Shown here one piece after another: positions 1-10,959 of a stretch of DNA of 64,000 nt. How positions within the stretch are numbered: position 1 is the stretch's first letter; the number at the start of each line of letters is the position of its first letter. The translations under genes and the position numbers were made by a program. This stretch comes from Endomychus coccineus. Lineage: Eukaryota > Arthropoda > Insecta > Coleoptera > Endomychidae. The stretch lies in the NCBI GenBank assembly GCA_958510875.1, contig OY294067.1, forward strand, positions 253,347,736-253,411,735, written 5' to 3'. The notes below the pieces were generated by a model that was not told the DNA's origin, ran no database searches, and saw only the letters and a list, made by a program, of their open reading frames with translations.

Positions 1-870
1 TTTAACATTGATTAAATTCCTTTTATCCCGGTATCTGTAGGAATTTTAGATTCATTTGATCGCTTATTCAAGTTTATACATTCTGATCATTTCTACTTCA
101 AACATAGTGGTGCGACTACATGACTCTTCAAAAATTTTACTTTCAAAATCATTCAGCAACATTGTTCTGTAGTTTTGGATAGATTACTTTCCATTGTAGG
201 TAATATGTGACCCAATTTAATGTTTATATGTAAAACCTTATTGTGGATTAATCCGGGCATATCATAGTAAGCTTTTTATTCGTTTTTAGAATATAAAATG
301 GCTCTAACCAATAAACTCAAAAAACTAAGAACACCCGTAAACGGCAAAGACTTGATACTGATTATTTTCTATGGTCTAAAATAGGAGTCTCCAAAGTTTC
401 CAGCCTTAGGACCATACTGTTTACTCTAGTAAATTCTGAGGGCTGGAACCGTTTAAATTTTCCTGCCATCATCTATAATTTATAGACTAGTCGCCAAGCA
501 CGCACCCTGAACGAGCATACGTTTGCTAAAATCGCTACACGACACGTCGTGGTCACACGCGGGAATAGGTAGTGGTAGTACCCTTTATCGCTAACAGATA
601 GCGCTAATAGTACTTTCGAAAGCACAGTAGCAATTGAACGTTACCAATAATCTCGTTGTTTCGAGAAAGTTCTGGTGTATTCCACTCACTTCTAGATGGC
701 AGTAATTGAAGTATTAAAAGGGCTACGATGTGACCACGAGTCAGTCTGCCTAGGGAAGGTGAAGGAAACGAAACTGTCTGTTGTGAAATAAAGTAATGCG
801 TAACTCTTTGCAACGTGTTTGTGCGTGTTCAATAAAAATCTTCGTATAGTCGGGTCAAATTAGACGAAAA
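1..870. other. No gene recognised
   Basis: AT-rich sequence in which I see no conserved protein, RNA or clear repeat. The short open frames here look random. Confidence 0.5.
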
Positions 871-878
871 AAGTATAA

Positions 879-1685
879 AAGCTGGGAAAATTTGCGGGCA
901 ACTCCGTTCGACTCCGGGTTTCCTGCAAAATTTTCCTGAACGGATTTACAACATTCCCAAATAAACTAATATGTGCTTTTCCATTTTTCAACTGTTATAG
1001 AGGAATATAGAGTATGTATGCGTCAAGATATTGTGGTGGCGTGACCGTCTATATGGCAGCTGTTCAAAAAAAGATGAAGGGGAAATGTGGAAGAAAGACG
1101 CATGGTAATGGAGAAGAGTAAAGAGGGATCACTTTCTATATTGGAATCATATCAAGATCATCTCGGGGAGACGCATACTTTCAAAATCATTGATTGAGCA
1201 CGCGGCTGTTGAATTTTATTGTGTTTATTGTGTAATTGTGTTTATTGTGTAAATGACATTTTTTTACTTATTATTTTTTGGAATAATTAATTAATAATTA
1301 ATTATTCATCCACAAATTAATTTTTTTTTACATCCACTTATTACGAATTGTAAGTATTTATATTCTTTTCTATTGTTCCATATCAACACAGATATTTTGA
1401 AAAAAAAATTGATTTCTTAATTTTTTTTTTCACAGATTTCAATTTGCGTTTGGACAATATTACGGGTGGGCATTTCCTGCCATTGTTGGCATGATTTCGA
1501 AATTTTAGAAATGTCCTAATTTTTTGGCCATGAAAATGGGCCATTTTCCTCTATATTCGTCTATAACAATTGAAAAATGGAAAAGAACATATTAGTTTTT
1601 TTTCGGGAATGTTGTAAATCCGTTCAGGAAAATTTTGCAGAAAACCCGGAGTCGTTCGGAGTTTTTCCCTGCTTTTTTGATAATA
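879..1685. repeat. Inverted repeat with ~130-bp arms, probable non-autonomous DNA element
   Basis: The left arm (about 879-1012) and right arm (about 1550-1685) are imperfect reverse complements, sharing blocks such as CCTGAACGGATTTACAAC with its complement in the right arm. About 540 bp of AT-rich, non-coding sequence lies between them. The right arm ends just before the hAT transposase remnant, so this could be a MITE or part of that element's end. I did not identify a target-site duplication. Confidence 0.65.
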
Positions 1686-1699
1686 TGACTCGACTCGTA

Positions 1700-3349
1700 A
1701 CATTATTTTGATTTGTCTTGTTTTAGTGTGTGATTTACTAGTATCGAAAAGAAGCGAAAAGTGGAAAGTGAATGCAGCACATTCAAACATCAATGGAACC
1801 TTCAATATTTCGTAATTGAGTCCAGTAAGGAGGCAGTCTTTTGTCTGATTTGCAATGAAACCCATAGCTGTGCTCAAAGAATATAACATTAAAAGTCATT
1901 ATGAAACGGAACATTTCCAAAATTACTCAAAATATACAGGAAAATTGCGGGCAGAAGAATTTGAAGCCTTGGAGCGTGAATTGAAATCGCAGCAATCTTT
2001 GTTTACGAAACTCAATACTGAACAAGAGGCTGCTGCAACTCGTGCCGGCCTTTGTGTGGCTCTTGAAATTGCGAAACGTGGAAAACCATTCACCAATGAA
2101 AAAATGATCAAAGAATGAGTAATTGCAGTAGCCGAAGAAATGTGCGCCGAAAAGGTAAATTTATTTAAAACTGTCAGGTTGTCAGCAAACACCGTGGCTG
2201 GGAGGGTAGAAGACATCGCAGAAGATATATCATCTCAACTGTCTGACAAAAATGGACATCTTCAATGGGTTTTCTCTGGCCTTGGAAGAGTCAACGGATG
2301 TGCCAGATACTGTTCAGGTATTGATTTTAATTCGAGGAGTAGATGAAAGGTATGAAGTATATGAAGAACTTCTTGATATTGATGTATTCACGGCACGACT
2401 ATTGGGGAAGATATTTTTAAGGTAATTGAAAATACCATTAATAAAAGGAACCTTCGATGGAAAAACTTGAAATCTATTACTTCTGATGGAGTCAAAAACA
2501 TGTGTGATGAAGATAAAGGAGTGGTTACTCTTGTGTCAAAGGCTGTAAAAAATTATGGTGGCTTAAAACCATTAGTCTTACATTGTATCAGTCCCTGTGC
2601 GGGGAATGTTTGGATAAGTCTGAAAATCTAAAACCAGTCACTGGGCTGAATCACCGAGAATGCCGCGAGTTTATTGAAGTGATTGGAGAAAATGACTTAC
2701 CATATCATAATGCCGTACGCTGGCTTAGTTGTGTGAAAGTCCTTCGGCGCTGTTTTGAACTTCTAGAAGTGATCGACATTTTTTTCAAATAAAAAGCATT
2801 GGCCTCTTGCTTGATCACAAAATAGCGAATGGCTGTGGAAGTAAGCATTCTATGTCGATTTAACAAAACATATGAACGAACTGAATTTGAAATTGCAAGG
2901 AGAAAACCTGCTTCTCCCTGATTTATACACTAATATCAAATCGTTCGGGCAGAAAATAATACAGTGTCAATCACAATTACGTTAGAAGTGCTTTACACAT
3001 TTTGAAACATGTGAAATATTCAGCCACACTACTGAGCCTAAGTTTTCCGTCGATTTTGCAATCGACTGTAAAAGCAGTGCAGTGATATAATTAAGAACAA
3101 ATATCAAAACTCATCTTTGTTGGAATTCTTCCACTAGTACAATTTGATAATATGCATAAATTTGCTAGTGAGCTGTTTTCTGTTTTTGGTACTACTTACT
3201 TGTGTGAGAAAACATTCTCCAAAATGAAGTACACAAAGAATGTTTACAGATCTAAGTTAACCGATGAACATCTTAAATCTGTTTTAATAATTGGCACAAG
3301 TAAAATTGGTCCACAACTACAAACTATTGTCAGTGGGAAATCACAATAG
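1700..3349 (+). pseudogene. Decayed hAT-family transposase (GTF2IRD2/ZBED-like group)
   Basis: Frames on the + strand add up, in order, to a hAT transposase of the kind domesticated as GTF2IRD2. An N-terminal segment at 1855-2118 holds a tract like AVLKEYNIKSHYETEHF (the end of a BED-like zinc finger) followed by a helical segment. A continuation at 2140-2280 contains LSANTVAGRVEDI. A core piece at 2583-2792 contains LPYHNAVRWLS. A C-terminal piece at 3152-3349 contains FGTTYLCEKTFSKMK and the SKLTDEHL tract of the hAT dimerisation domain. Several frameshifts and stops separate the pieces, so the gene is dead. The order and spacing match the family; the exact 5' end is uncertain. Confidence 0.85.
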
Positions 3350-3620
3350 GCTAATTCAACATTTTTTTAAATTTCATAATCCAAAAGTACTGTACTCAAA
3401 TAGTCTAACTACCAAAAATTTTTTTTTTATTTACATGTTTACAGCCTGAAATTGATATTTGATACCCGTGCGCATCTAAACGAGGCGCGGCTGATTGTGA
3501 CGTCACTATACGTACGTTTGATGGACGCCAGACAAGAGGTATTCGTTATTAGTCAACTCGGGTCAGTTTTCGTTGTGTGTTGACTATATGTATCGTGAAT
3601 TTACTGTCGTTTGATTTATA

Positions 3621-3955
3621 ATGAGCGATGAAAAGAGTTTTCGCAAAAGTTGCGTGGTACCAGAGTGTAGAAATACATCTATAAATGCACCGGATAAGCT
3701 ATTTGTTTGCCTGCCAACCAGAAAGTAAGAAAAGCTTGGCAGCGTGCTATGCGTAGAACTGATTTTGTGTCTGATAAAGGATCGAGATACTGTTGCGAAG
3801 ATCATTTTGATGAGAGCATATCAATATAATGAGGGTGATTTTAATTTCTAATACATCATTTTCATATCAGGTTGAAAAGGACATAGAAAATTACATGTAC
3901 TTTAAAACTATGAAGACAGATGCAATACCGCATATTTTTGATTACCAAAAAATTT
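3621..3955 (+). pseudogene. THAP zinc-finger domain, frameshifted
   Basis: From an ATG at 3621 the frame gives the first half of a THAP (C2CH) DNA-binding domain with CVVPECRNTS and then APDKLFVCLP. A one-base frameshift near 3727 moves the reading into the frame with KAWQRAMRRTDF and the second metal-ligand block CCEDHFD (to about 3812). After a likely intron, 3872-3950 reads VEKDIENYMYF and AIPHIFDYQ, the latter matching the C-terminal AVPTIF-type box of THAP domains. THAP domains are common DNA-binding modules of P and other transposases and of host factors. The setting between short TIRs and the frameshift point to a dead transposon gene. Confidence 0.75.
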
Positions 3956-4114
3956 GCACTTATTCACATAGCCTAGGGAAGTATTAAAAAAACGGGAAAA
4001 AGTAAATACTATGCAGACTTGCATCACTGAAATTTCTGATAATGATTTGGCTGCTCTATATATAATAATAATAAGTATAGAATAATACTTCTGATAAAAT
4101 CTAGTGTGTTTACT

Positions 4115-4320
4115 TACCGTTGTAATTTCACTGCTTTCATTTCGCTGCTAATAAAGTCCTTATTTTTGTTGAAATAGTCCATTATCATAAATATATCCAC
4201 TTCTGGTAGATTACCAGAATCAGCTTTCATAAATCCTGCTTTCAATGCGTACATTTTAAAAAGAACAACACACTTCACCAACAGAACAAATACGAGTAAC
4301 ACAAGCAATGCCACGGCCAC
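4115..4320 (-). pseudogene. First exon of a repetitive insect protein (YqaJ/SWIM-type family)
   Basis: This reads leftwards from an ATG at 4320. It begins with a hydrophobic stretch rich in Leu and Val, then the recognisable block ADSGNLPEVDIFMIMDYF and ends KAVKLQR. A GTAAGT donor lies directly at the end (about 4115), where the stop is read through splicing. In multicopy insect proteins with SWIM zinc finger and YqaJ nuclease domains I recall a similar N-terminal block followed by the same kind of junction. That family link is from memory. No downstream exons are present, so the element appears internally deleted. Confidence 0.5.
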
Positions 4321-4350
4321 TAGACTACGTGTGCGTATAGTGACGTCACA

Positions 4351-5199
4351 CGCTGTTTTCGGTACTTTTCCAGCAGCGCAACTTCAACTTGAATTATTTC
4401 AGTACAGGATAAAGCTATTGGTCCGAAATTTTTGTCAGTATATCAGAGATCCAGACACTACATACTCCATAAAAAGGTTATAATGTTAATTTCACTGAAC
4501 GACCCTATTACATAAATCTCATTAGTGTTTTATATGTTATAATGTTTATATGTTAAAAGTTTATGTGTTTATATGTTATAATGTTCATAATGTTAGTGGT
4601 ATTCATTTCAATTTATGTTAGTTATTATGCTTAATTTAAATTTTCTGCGTATTATACTTGTCATTAAGATTTACCTAGCAAGTAAATAAAATCGAGTTCT
4701 GTGTCTTTTTATCCAACTTATCACAACAACAATAAGTCATTAGATGTCGCGGGCTGCAGTTTAGACATCCTGGTCAACAACGAAGAGTTTCGAATCATTG
4801 TTACAATTTCATTTTTTTCTAATACATGAAAATCTCTTAGCAGATGATTCCCGTGACAGTCCTCAAGACTAAATCAGCGTAAAGCTGATTTTCTGGAAAA
4901 TAGTAGTCCAATGTGTGACATCAAGGAAAATCAATTACGAACGGTTTCCTCAAGGAGCAATTTTCGGCAGATATGAGCAATTATGTCCCAGTATGAGATT
5001 TATAGGCTTAGAGCCGTTAAGATATATTCCCGGACTCTTGAGAGATTTTATTATTATAATTACTGTTTTGTAAATTTGAATATTATTCGAGAAAAGACAT
5101 TATTATGTAGGTGAGATTTCTGCAATAAGCTATTGAAACGTCAAAACGAAGATTTCACTAGCAACGAGGTAGACTTTTTTTTTGCGGAGATAAACAAAA
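4351..5199. other. No gene recognised; low-complexity AT stretch
   Basis: The segment 4490-4620 repeats short motifs such as TTATATGTTATAATGTT. Nothing else is recognised. Confidence 0.5.
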
Positions 5200-5203
5200 C
5201 CCT

Positions 5204-6349
5204 TTATGAGGAGGTTATGAGCCTTTGAGTCTCATGGTCTACTGTGAGAGTCACCTTTCCAAAAATTGACTGTCTTTTGCGGTTCAGTGCCTCACATTTA
5301 CGCAGTATGTATGTCGCTGTTTCTGTATCCTTGCCGCAAAGTCTGCATGTAAGGTCGCCATTGTACAGTCTCATTTTGTTTAGGTGCCCCTTTACTGGCG
5401 CATAATCAGTCATGAGCCCTGTTACGACTTTTATTCTTTTCCCTATTTAGTGCTAATGGGTTTGTCGATCTTTTGTTACAGGGGGTTTGATGTATTCCTT
5501 CCCATGTTTGTCTCCTGAGATTTTTTCCCAGTATTCTTTGTACATTGATGATCCAGTCCATGATCCAGTCTTCTACAGACTTCCGTGATGTAGGTTTTGG
5601 TACCTACTGCCGTGGTCTGTTCTGGATCTGGAGCGTTCTTCAACCCTCCTCTTGCAAGTTCGTTGGTTTTTCCATTGCCTGTCGTTCCCTGATGTCCCAG
5701 CATCAAGATCAGCTTAACGCGGTTTCAGTCTATCAGTATTTGAAGTTCTTCTTTGCATGTGCGTACCAGACTGTATGTCACTTCCTGACTTCTCATTAGC
5801 TTACGTGCAGTCTGACTGTCTGTCAATATGTGGATCTGCTCGTCTTCGATGGCTCTCTGAGTCTCTGATTGTTTTCCTTCACGCATCTGAGGATTCCATT
5901 CAACTCTGCTTGGAAGACAGTGGTGTGCTCACTCAATGAATAGCTGAAGCCAGTCTTTGGGTTTCTTGAGTATACTCTTGCACCTGCACCTTTTTCGGAC
6001 TAAGACTTGTCTGTATACCAGATCTTTCCCTGTAGAATATAGCCCAGGCTTATATGTTCCCATTCAGTCCTTTCTGGTATTGATGCCCTGAATGTGTTGT
6101 TGAAAGAATATTGCTTTGAAATGTGATCTGTTCTCATTCCTAACACGCCCCTAATCACGATCTTCACGATGGTGACGTTTCTTGGTTCAATGTGAACATT
6201 CTCCAGTATATTTTGTATTCTGAAAGCACCCAGCCATGTCTCTCCTTGGAATGGAGGTAATCCCAGTAGTGTTTCCATTGCTGCAGTGGAAGCTTTTCAT
6301 CAAGTGAACCGGTTTTTTCAGCCTCGCGTCTTCTTGAATAAAAACTCAA
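5204..6349 (-). pseudogene. Non-LTR retrotransposon fragment: RNase H and C-terminal region
   Basis: The minus strand carries broken frames of the C-terminal part of a Jockey/R1-like ORF2. Reading leftwards, 6278-6000 ends in IWYTDKS, corresponding to the FTDGSK first-aspartate motif of RNase H (here YTDKS). The next frame (about 5995-5800) reads TVFQAELNGILRCV, the usual second RNase H block. The piece 5413-5204 has NKMRLYNGDLTCRLCGKDTET and ILRKCEALNRKR, the Cys-containing tail typical of these elements. Stops and frameshifts make it non-functional. The reverse transcriptase part is missing. Confidence 0.75.
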
Positions 6350-7421
6350 GTGTATTACAATTATTACAACTCATTGTATTACAATTTTTTACAAATGCTG
6401 TAACTTTTTTGTCGTTGTCTCTTAGACTATAAAGTCTATGATGAAAAACATATTCATAGTCAATATGTAACAATTTTATAAACTACTCAAAAATTAAATA
6501 GAATTCCGGACATTCTGAGACAATGTTTATTTTGGGTAGTGAACTTTAACAGATCATGTTTATATAACTAGGCAAAGCTCTGTGTTGTTCGAGAACGAAA
6601 TATCACCAGACATGTACATGTCTGATAAGAAAAAGACCTGAATCCTATTTCACGTGAATGTGAGAATCGTTGGAAATGGAGTTTATGAGGGTCGTCCAAA
6701 CCATTTTCTCCTACAGTGTCACTACTGAAGTTTATTGACTAAGGAATAACTAAGCTCATCTTATTACCAACAGAGGTACGTTTCTACGAGATCCATTGAT
6801 ACTTTTAACACTTTACTAACATGAAATCTCACACTAGTAAATAGTATACTCATTGTTGAAGCAAGCATTACCTACTTGTAACAAAACTCTACATTGCAAG
6901 TAACTAATAGCTTCGTTGATAATACCAAAAATTCGTTTCGATTTTTAAATTGAGTTTTCGATATCAGTATGATATAATAAGCGTCTTTTATTCAAGTAGA
7001 GTGGTAGACAGACTGGCTTTTCCTTGGATAAGCACTCAAGTGTAATATGATCCCTCGTATTACAACATTATGCAAATGGTGTGACTTTCTTTGTCGTTAA
7101 CTCTAGGTCTATTATATTTTTTTTTCTAATTATATGGCTTTGGTCGTAACCTTTAGCCAACAGCCTCTGTCACGTACAGCAAGGGTACAATATCAATAAT
7201 TAATTGGAATAAAAGAATTCAGAATATAGTAAGGGTGCCATTGCCAGCGTCATAAAACTTAGTTATTACAAATCATCCACCTAAAAAAACTCAAGGGATT
7301 ATAGACAGGGATACTTTTCACGTTAAGGGGTCCCTCATAACGTCTTATTACACAAAACATAGGAAGACCATGGGTAATGTCCAGGTTTTTAACATAGGTT
7401 GAGAGGGAGGTTACACAAATA
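6350..7421. other. No gene recognised
   Basis: AT-rich sequence between two LINE fragments. Two short segments (about 6338-6425 and 7018-7100) share an 'ACTCAAGTGTA...' motif followed by a TTTGTCGTT tract, probably old repeat sequence. I see no coding signal. Confidence 0.45.
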
Positions 7422-7984
7422 CTAAATATCTAACCTAGCAGAAACAACAAATTTATACAGCAGTTGGTATAAGCTTATGTCTTGAGTGCTTAGCAAGTAG
7501 TTTATATTTAACGGGTAATTTAAGTTGTACGGCCTTAACTGTTCTATTAAGGTTGCAGTTTCCAATTGATGGAGCGGACAATTGAAAAACCAATGATTAA
7601 GGTCACCTACTTCGCCACATTCACACAGATTTGTGGGAAGTATTTTAATATAATTTAAATGTGCAGGAAAGCGACCATGATTAAATTTCAATCTGACGAT
7701 AGTGGTGTATATTTTTCTTGGCAATTGTAACGTTTTGTGATACCATGATTTTCTTGGAATTTCTGGATGAATCAAAAAATAGTTTGTAGGTTTTCGCAGA
7801 TTTTGCTGTTTGTAAAGTAATATCCATGTTCTCCTAATCTCTGATTTGTAGTTGCAGATGAAATCACTGTGTGGTGTGACTTTATGTAGATAGTTTTCAG
7901 AATTGGTGAAAGGTCTAATATATATTCAAGCATTGTCTGAGAACTATCATTATAGAGAACATCCGAAGCTTCAAAAGAATTCAA
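7422..7984 (-). pseudogene. Non-LTR retrotransposon C-terminal fragment
   Basis: Two overlapping minus-strand frames (7984-7772 and 7775-7422) give the tail of a LINE ORF2. The motif RLKFNHGRFPAHLNYIKI followed by CECGEVGDLNHWFFNCPLH is the Cys-rich C-terminal segment (CxC...H...C) that follows RNase H in many insect non-LTR elements. There is a frameshift at about 7772. Upstream reverse transcriptase is absent. It belongs to a different LINE lineage from the fragment at 5.2-6.3 kb. Confidence 0.65.
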
Positions 7985-8113
7985 AGAGAATTTTCATAAT
8001 CATTGAACAATAAAGTTATATTCAAAGAATTAGATACAACAACAACGATAGCAGTAAATAATGATTATGATATCAATGCCATAAATGATTTAATTTCCAG
8101 AAAACAAAAAAAA

Positions 8114-8347
8114 TTATCTTACATAATACATACTATAAAATGAAGGATAATAGTAAACATAAATGCTATGGTTCAATTTTTTTCTATACCTTAACCACAC
8201 GAGAGGAAAACCTCTAATGTTCGAACAACATCGTGTAAACATGCGGTGGAATGTTGGGAGAGGAGATAGGCATTCAAATTCTTCTTGAATGTTTTCACTA
8301 TAAGGTTTTCCAATTAGAGTGTCAGAGCTTCCAAATGGGACGATCAT
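8114..8347 (-). pseudogene. 3' tail of a non-LTR reverse transcriptase ORF
   Basis: The frame contains FHRMFTRCCSNIRGFPLVW, the same extreme C-terminus seen in the fragments at 20283-20644 (minus) and near 13830 (plus). These three belong to one LINE family. Only the last tens of residues are left. The piece abuts the truncated gypsy element to its right. Confidence 0.6.
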
Positions 8348-8497
8348 AATAACTACAAGCCTTGAGAGAATATTTAATTAATCAACGTTTGGTGGTTTTT
8401 GATTATATGAGGTTGGGATATCTGCGTGGACACCGCAGAATAAAAGATGACGTTGTGGTAAGGTGGTTTATTCACTGATACACAATAAGAAACATCA

Positions 8498-9660
8498 CTA
8501 AGTCAATAGTACCCGTGACAGGACTTTTTCTATTGTGGCATAGTTACTTTCTGCCTTGTTAAGTGTTCTACTGGCGTAGGCAATCGGTTTTCCATTTCCA
8601 TTCGATAGTACCGCACCCAAAGCTTTTCCTGACGCATCAGTGTGTACTATGAACTGGTTCTCAGCAGAAAAATCTGGAAAATCTAGTACTGGTGGAGACA
8701 TCAAAGCCTTTCTTATTGTTTCAAATGACATTTGGCAATCCTTCGTCCAAATAAATGCAGCGTTTTTCCGGGCTCAGTTGCGTTAAGCACCAAGTTCGCT
8801 TCGCGAAATTTGGGATAAATTTTCTATAATAGTTAGCGAACGCAACAAACCTCTTAACCTCATCCGCCGACTTTGGCTCCGGATAATTATGCGATGCTGC
8901 TATTTTGCTCGAATCAGGTAGGATGCCCTCTGATGTTATAACATGCCCCAAATATAAGATATCCTTTTTTTTAAATTCGCACTTTGAAGGGTTCAGTTTC
9001 AAATTGACTTTCCTTAACCTCTCAAACACTTTGATTAGATTAGCATTGTGATCTCTCAGATTTCTTCCAAACACAATCAGATCGTCTAAGTATACAAAAC
9101 ATCTTTCATAATTGAGACCTGCCATGGCTATTGTCATTATTCGAGAAAAACTTGGAGGGCTAATCTTTAGGCCCATTGGTAGCCTCTTCATTTGGAACAT
9201 TCCGCGACCTGATGTAAAAGTGGTACACGGCCTACTTCCTGGTTCTAGCTCGACCTGATAGTACCCTTGAGCAAGGTCCAAATGGGTGAAATACATTGAG
9301 CCTGTCACTGATTCTAGAATTTCAGTCATATTTGGTAATGGGAATTTATCATCGACGATATTAAGGTTCAGGTGACGATAATCAATTACGACATGCCATC
9401 GTTTCTTTCCGTCTTGACCTATTTTCTTGGGAACAATCAACAACGGTGATGACCAAGGACCTTCGGCTTCCTCAATGATGTCATTTTCCAGCATTTCTCT
9501 TATTTGTTTCTCTATCTCCGCATTCTGAGAGTGCGGTATACGATATTGTTTTTTATAAACTGGCTTGGCTTCAGGTTTAATTTTAATCTCTTCTTGACCT
9601 AGATTTGTAGTTGTCAGCTTATCTCTTGGTATGTGAAAGATATCTGCGTATTTGGCGCAA
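8498..9660 (-). pseudogene. Gypsy reverse transcriptase and partial RNase H
   Basis: The 9494-8721 frame spans most of a Ty3/gypsy reverse transcriptase. It has WSSPLLIVPKK, the FTHLDLAQGYYQ block (first catalytic Asp), LPMGLKISPPSFSR and the catalytic YLDD box in CFVYLDDLIVFG, then LYLGHVITSEG in the thumb region. Upstream to about 9660 the same frame reads KPVYKKQYRIPHSQ, the usual lead-in. After a frameshift near 8745, frame 8731-8498 gives FIVHTDASGKALGAVLS and PIAYASRTLNKAE, the beginning of RNase H. The remaining RNase H and the integrase are absent. It would have copied element RNA into DNA in cytoplasmic particles when intact. Confidence 0.9.
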
Positions 9661-10459
9661 TGTTCTCAATAGGGATCTTCTCTTCTAATGTCATATCATT
9701 CCAATCAATCTCCGCAAACATTCTTTTCACTCGTTCTACCTTTTTGTCCACTTTCTCAAATTCGAAACAATCATATTCATTTGTACTGTGTATTTCTGGA
9801 ATACAACTTTCCAAACTTACTGACTCATCTCTTGTATTTAAAATTCTCACTGGAATCATTCCGTTTTTTGGCTTCACAATCAATCCTGCCATAAAAACTC
9901 CCTTACATAACTCTCTCGCTATTATTACACAGTCATCCCTCAACTTTGTCTCTACATATTGAATTCTTTCACACCTGGGCGGAATAATCATCAACTGGCT
10001 GTTACCAGATGTATATAATCTTAGTTTTATTGATCCAACTTCATTTTTCAAATTTAGTGTACTAAGTTCAAAATTTATTAATCCACAATAATTAATTAAA
10101 AAATTCTGACCGATTATTCCGTCAGCATCGCATGCTAAATTTTTTAACACATAAAATCGTTCATTAAACATTTGTGCATTCGCTTCCAATTTTAAATCAA
10201 CACATCCTTCTGCTACTAACATACCTCCTTTCCCTTTAATTTTCAATTTATTCTCTGTCATACACACGTCTTTTGGTAATCTTTCATACTTCAAAGCACA
10301 CAAGGATGCACCTGTATCCACTAAAAATGTAACATTCTTTCCATTTATATTGAAATACACTCGATTCATACCAATACATTGATATATACAGTCACGCTCA
10401 GTTCTCTCGAAAAAACTGCTGCAGTGAACTTTCATCCTCAACTTACTTCTTACTTTCAT
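9614..10459 (-). pseudogene. Gypsy aspartic protease and linker
   Basis: This 281-codon frame contains FLVDTGASLCALKYERLP, the retropepsin active-site motif (D-T-G-A), about 50 residues in, and DGIIGQNFLINYCG, the flap-distal conserved block. It is followed by a long linker towards reverse transcriptase. In the intact element this protease would cleave Gag and Pol. The frame runs out at 9614 while the authentic downstream frame overlaps from about 9660, so a frameshift separates it from the polymerase. Confidence 0.85.
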
Positions 10460-10462
10460 CTC

Positions 10463-10807
10463 CTAGCGCACAATATACATTGCCTTGATACCCTCTATTT
10501 TGCGTATTTCGAGATAAATTCTTAAACTGTCCTCGACCGTGGTTATTGTAACCCCTATACTATCCACGTTCATAATTACTACAGTTCTTACTCCCTTGGT
10601 TGTAATTATTAGCTTGTTTTGTATAATTATTCCCGTAGTTGTGGTTGTAGTTATTTCGGTAATTTTGATTTTGATATATTCCTCTGTTAGAACGGCATCT
10701 ATAATTATTTCTGAGATTGTACCACGTCGTCCTCGGTAGAATATCGAGACATCTATATCTATCAATGTAAGTGTTACCTGAAAGGTAACGTTCGGCCCTC
10801 TTGTCAC
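10463..10807 (-). pseudogene. Gypsy Gag C-terminal, Asn/Tyr-rich segment
   Basis: One minus-strand frame across this stretch is strongly enriched in Asn, Tyr and Gly, with runs such as NYRNNYNHNYGNNY, and ends just before the protease frame. This position and composition fit a basic, low-complexity nucleic-acid-binding Gag end. The longest open frame listed for the interval is in another frame and is not the real one. I see no complete CCHC knuckle. Confidence 0.5.
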
Positions 10808-10959
10808 GGGTGACGTACTGCTTAGTGAATCAATAATAATTATTGTTGTTCATAATATATACATATTCAGCATGAATATAATAACTTAAATATTATGCTA
10901 TATTTTCCCTACAAACGCTACAAGTCTTAATCCTTTATTCCATTTTGAAGAACAATGGG

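Larger units (their letters stand above)
3496..4350. mobile_element. Short TIR element with two inward-facing gene starts
   Basis: The ends at 3496-3517 and 4327-4350 are inverted copies of TGTGACGTCACTATACG followed by a variable base and ACGT. Each end carries the palindrome TGACGTCA, identical to a cAMP-response element. Inside, a THAP exon starts near the left end and reads right; an exon of a second gene starts next to the right end, reads left and stops at a splice donor. The layout suggests an internally deleted two-gene DNA transposon with a promoter in each end. The family name is uncertain. Confidence 0.6.
8360..10860 (-). mobile_element. Truncated Ty3/gypsy LTR retrotransposon
   Basis: Read on the minus strand, the order is an Asn-rich Gag C-terminus (10807-10463), aspartic protease (10459-9614), reverse transcriptase (about 9660-8745) and the start of RNase H (8731-8498). 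Integrase and the rest of RNase H are missing: RNase H stops at 8498 and is followed by about 100 bases containing AATAAA (8479-8474) that may be 3' LTR sequence. No matching LTR is visible at the right end. The element is an inactive fossil with frameshifts near 9660 and 8745. Confidence 0.85.

Noticed and set aside
9633..9962. Plus-strand frames of 109 and 68 codons
   Set aside because: Antisense shadows of the gypsy protease frame.
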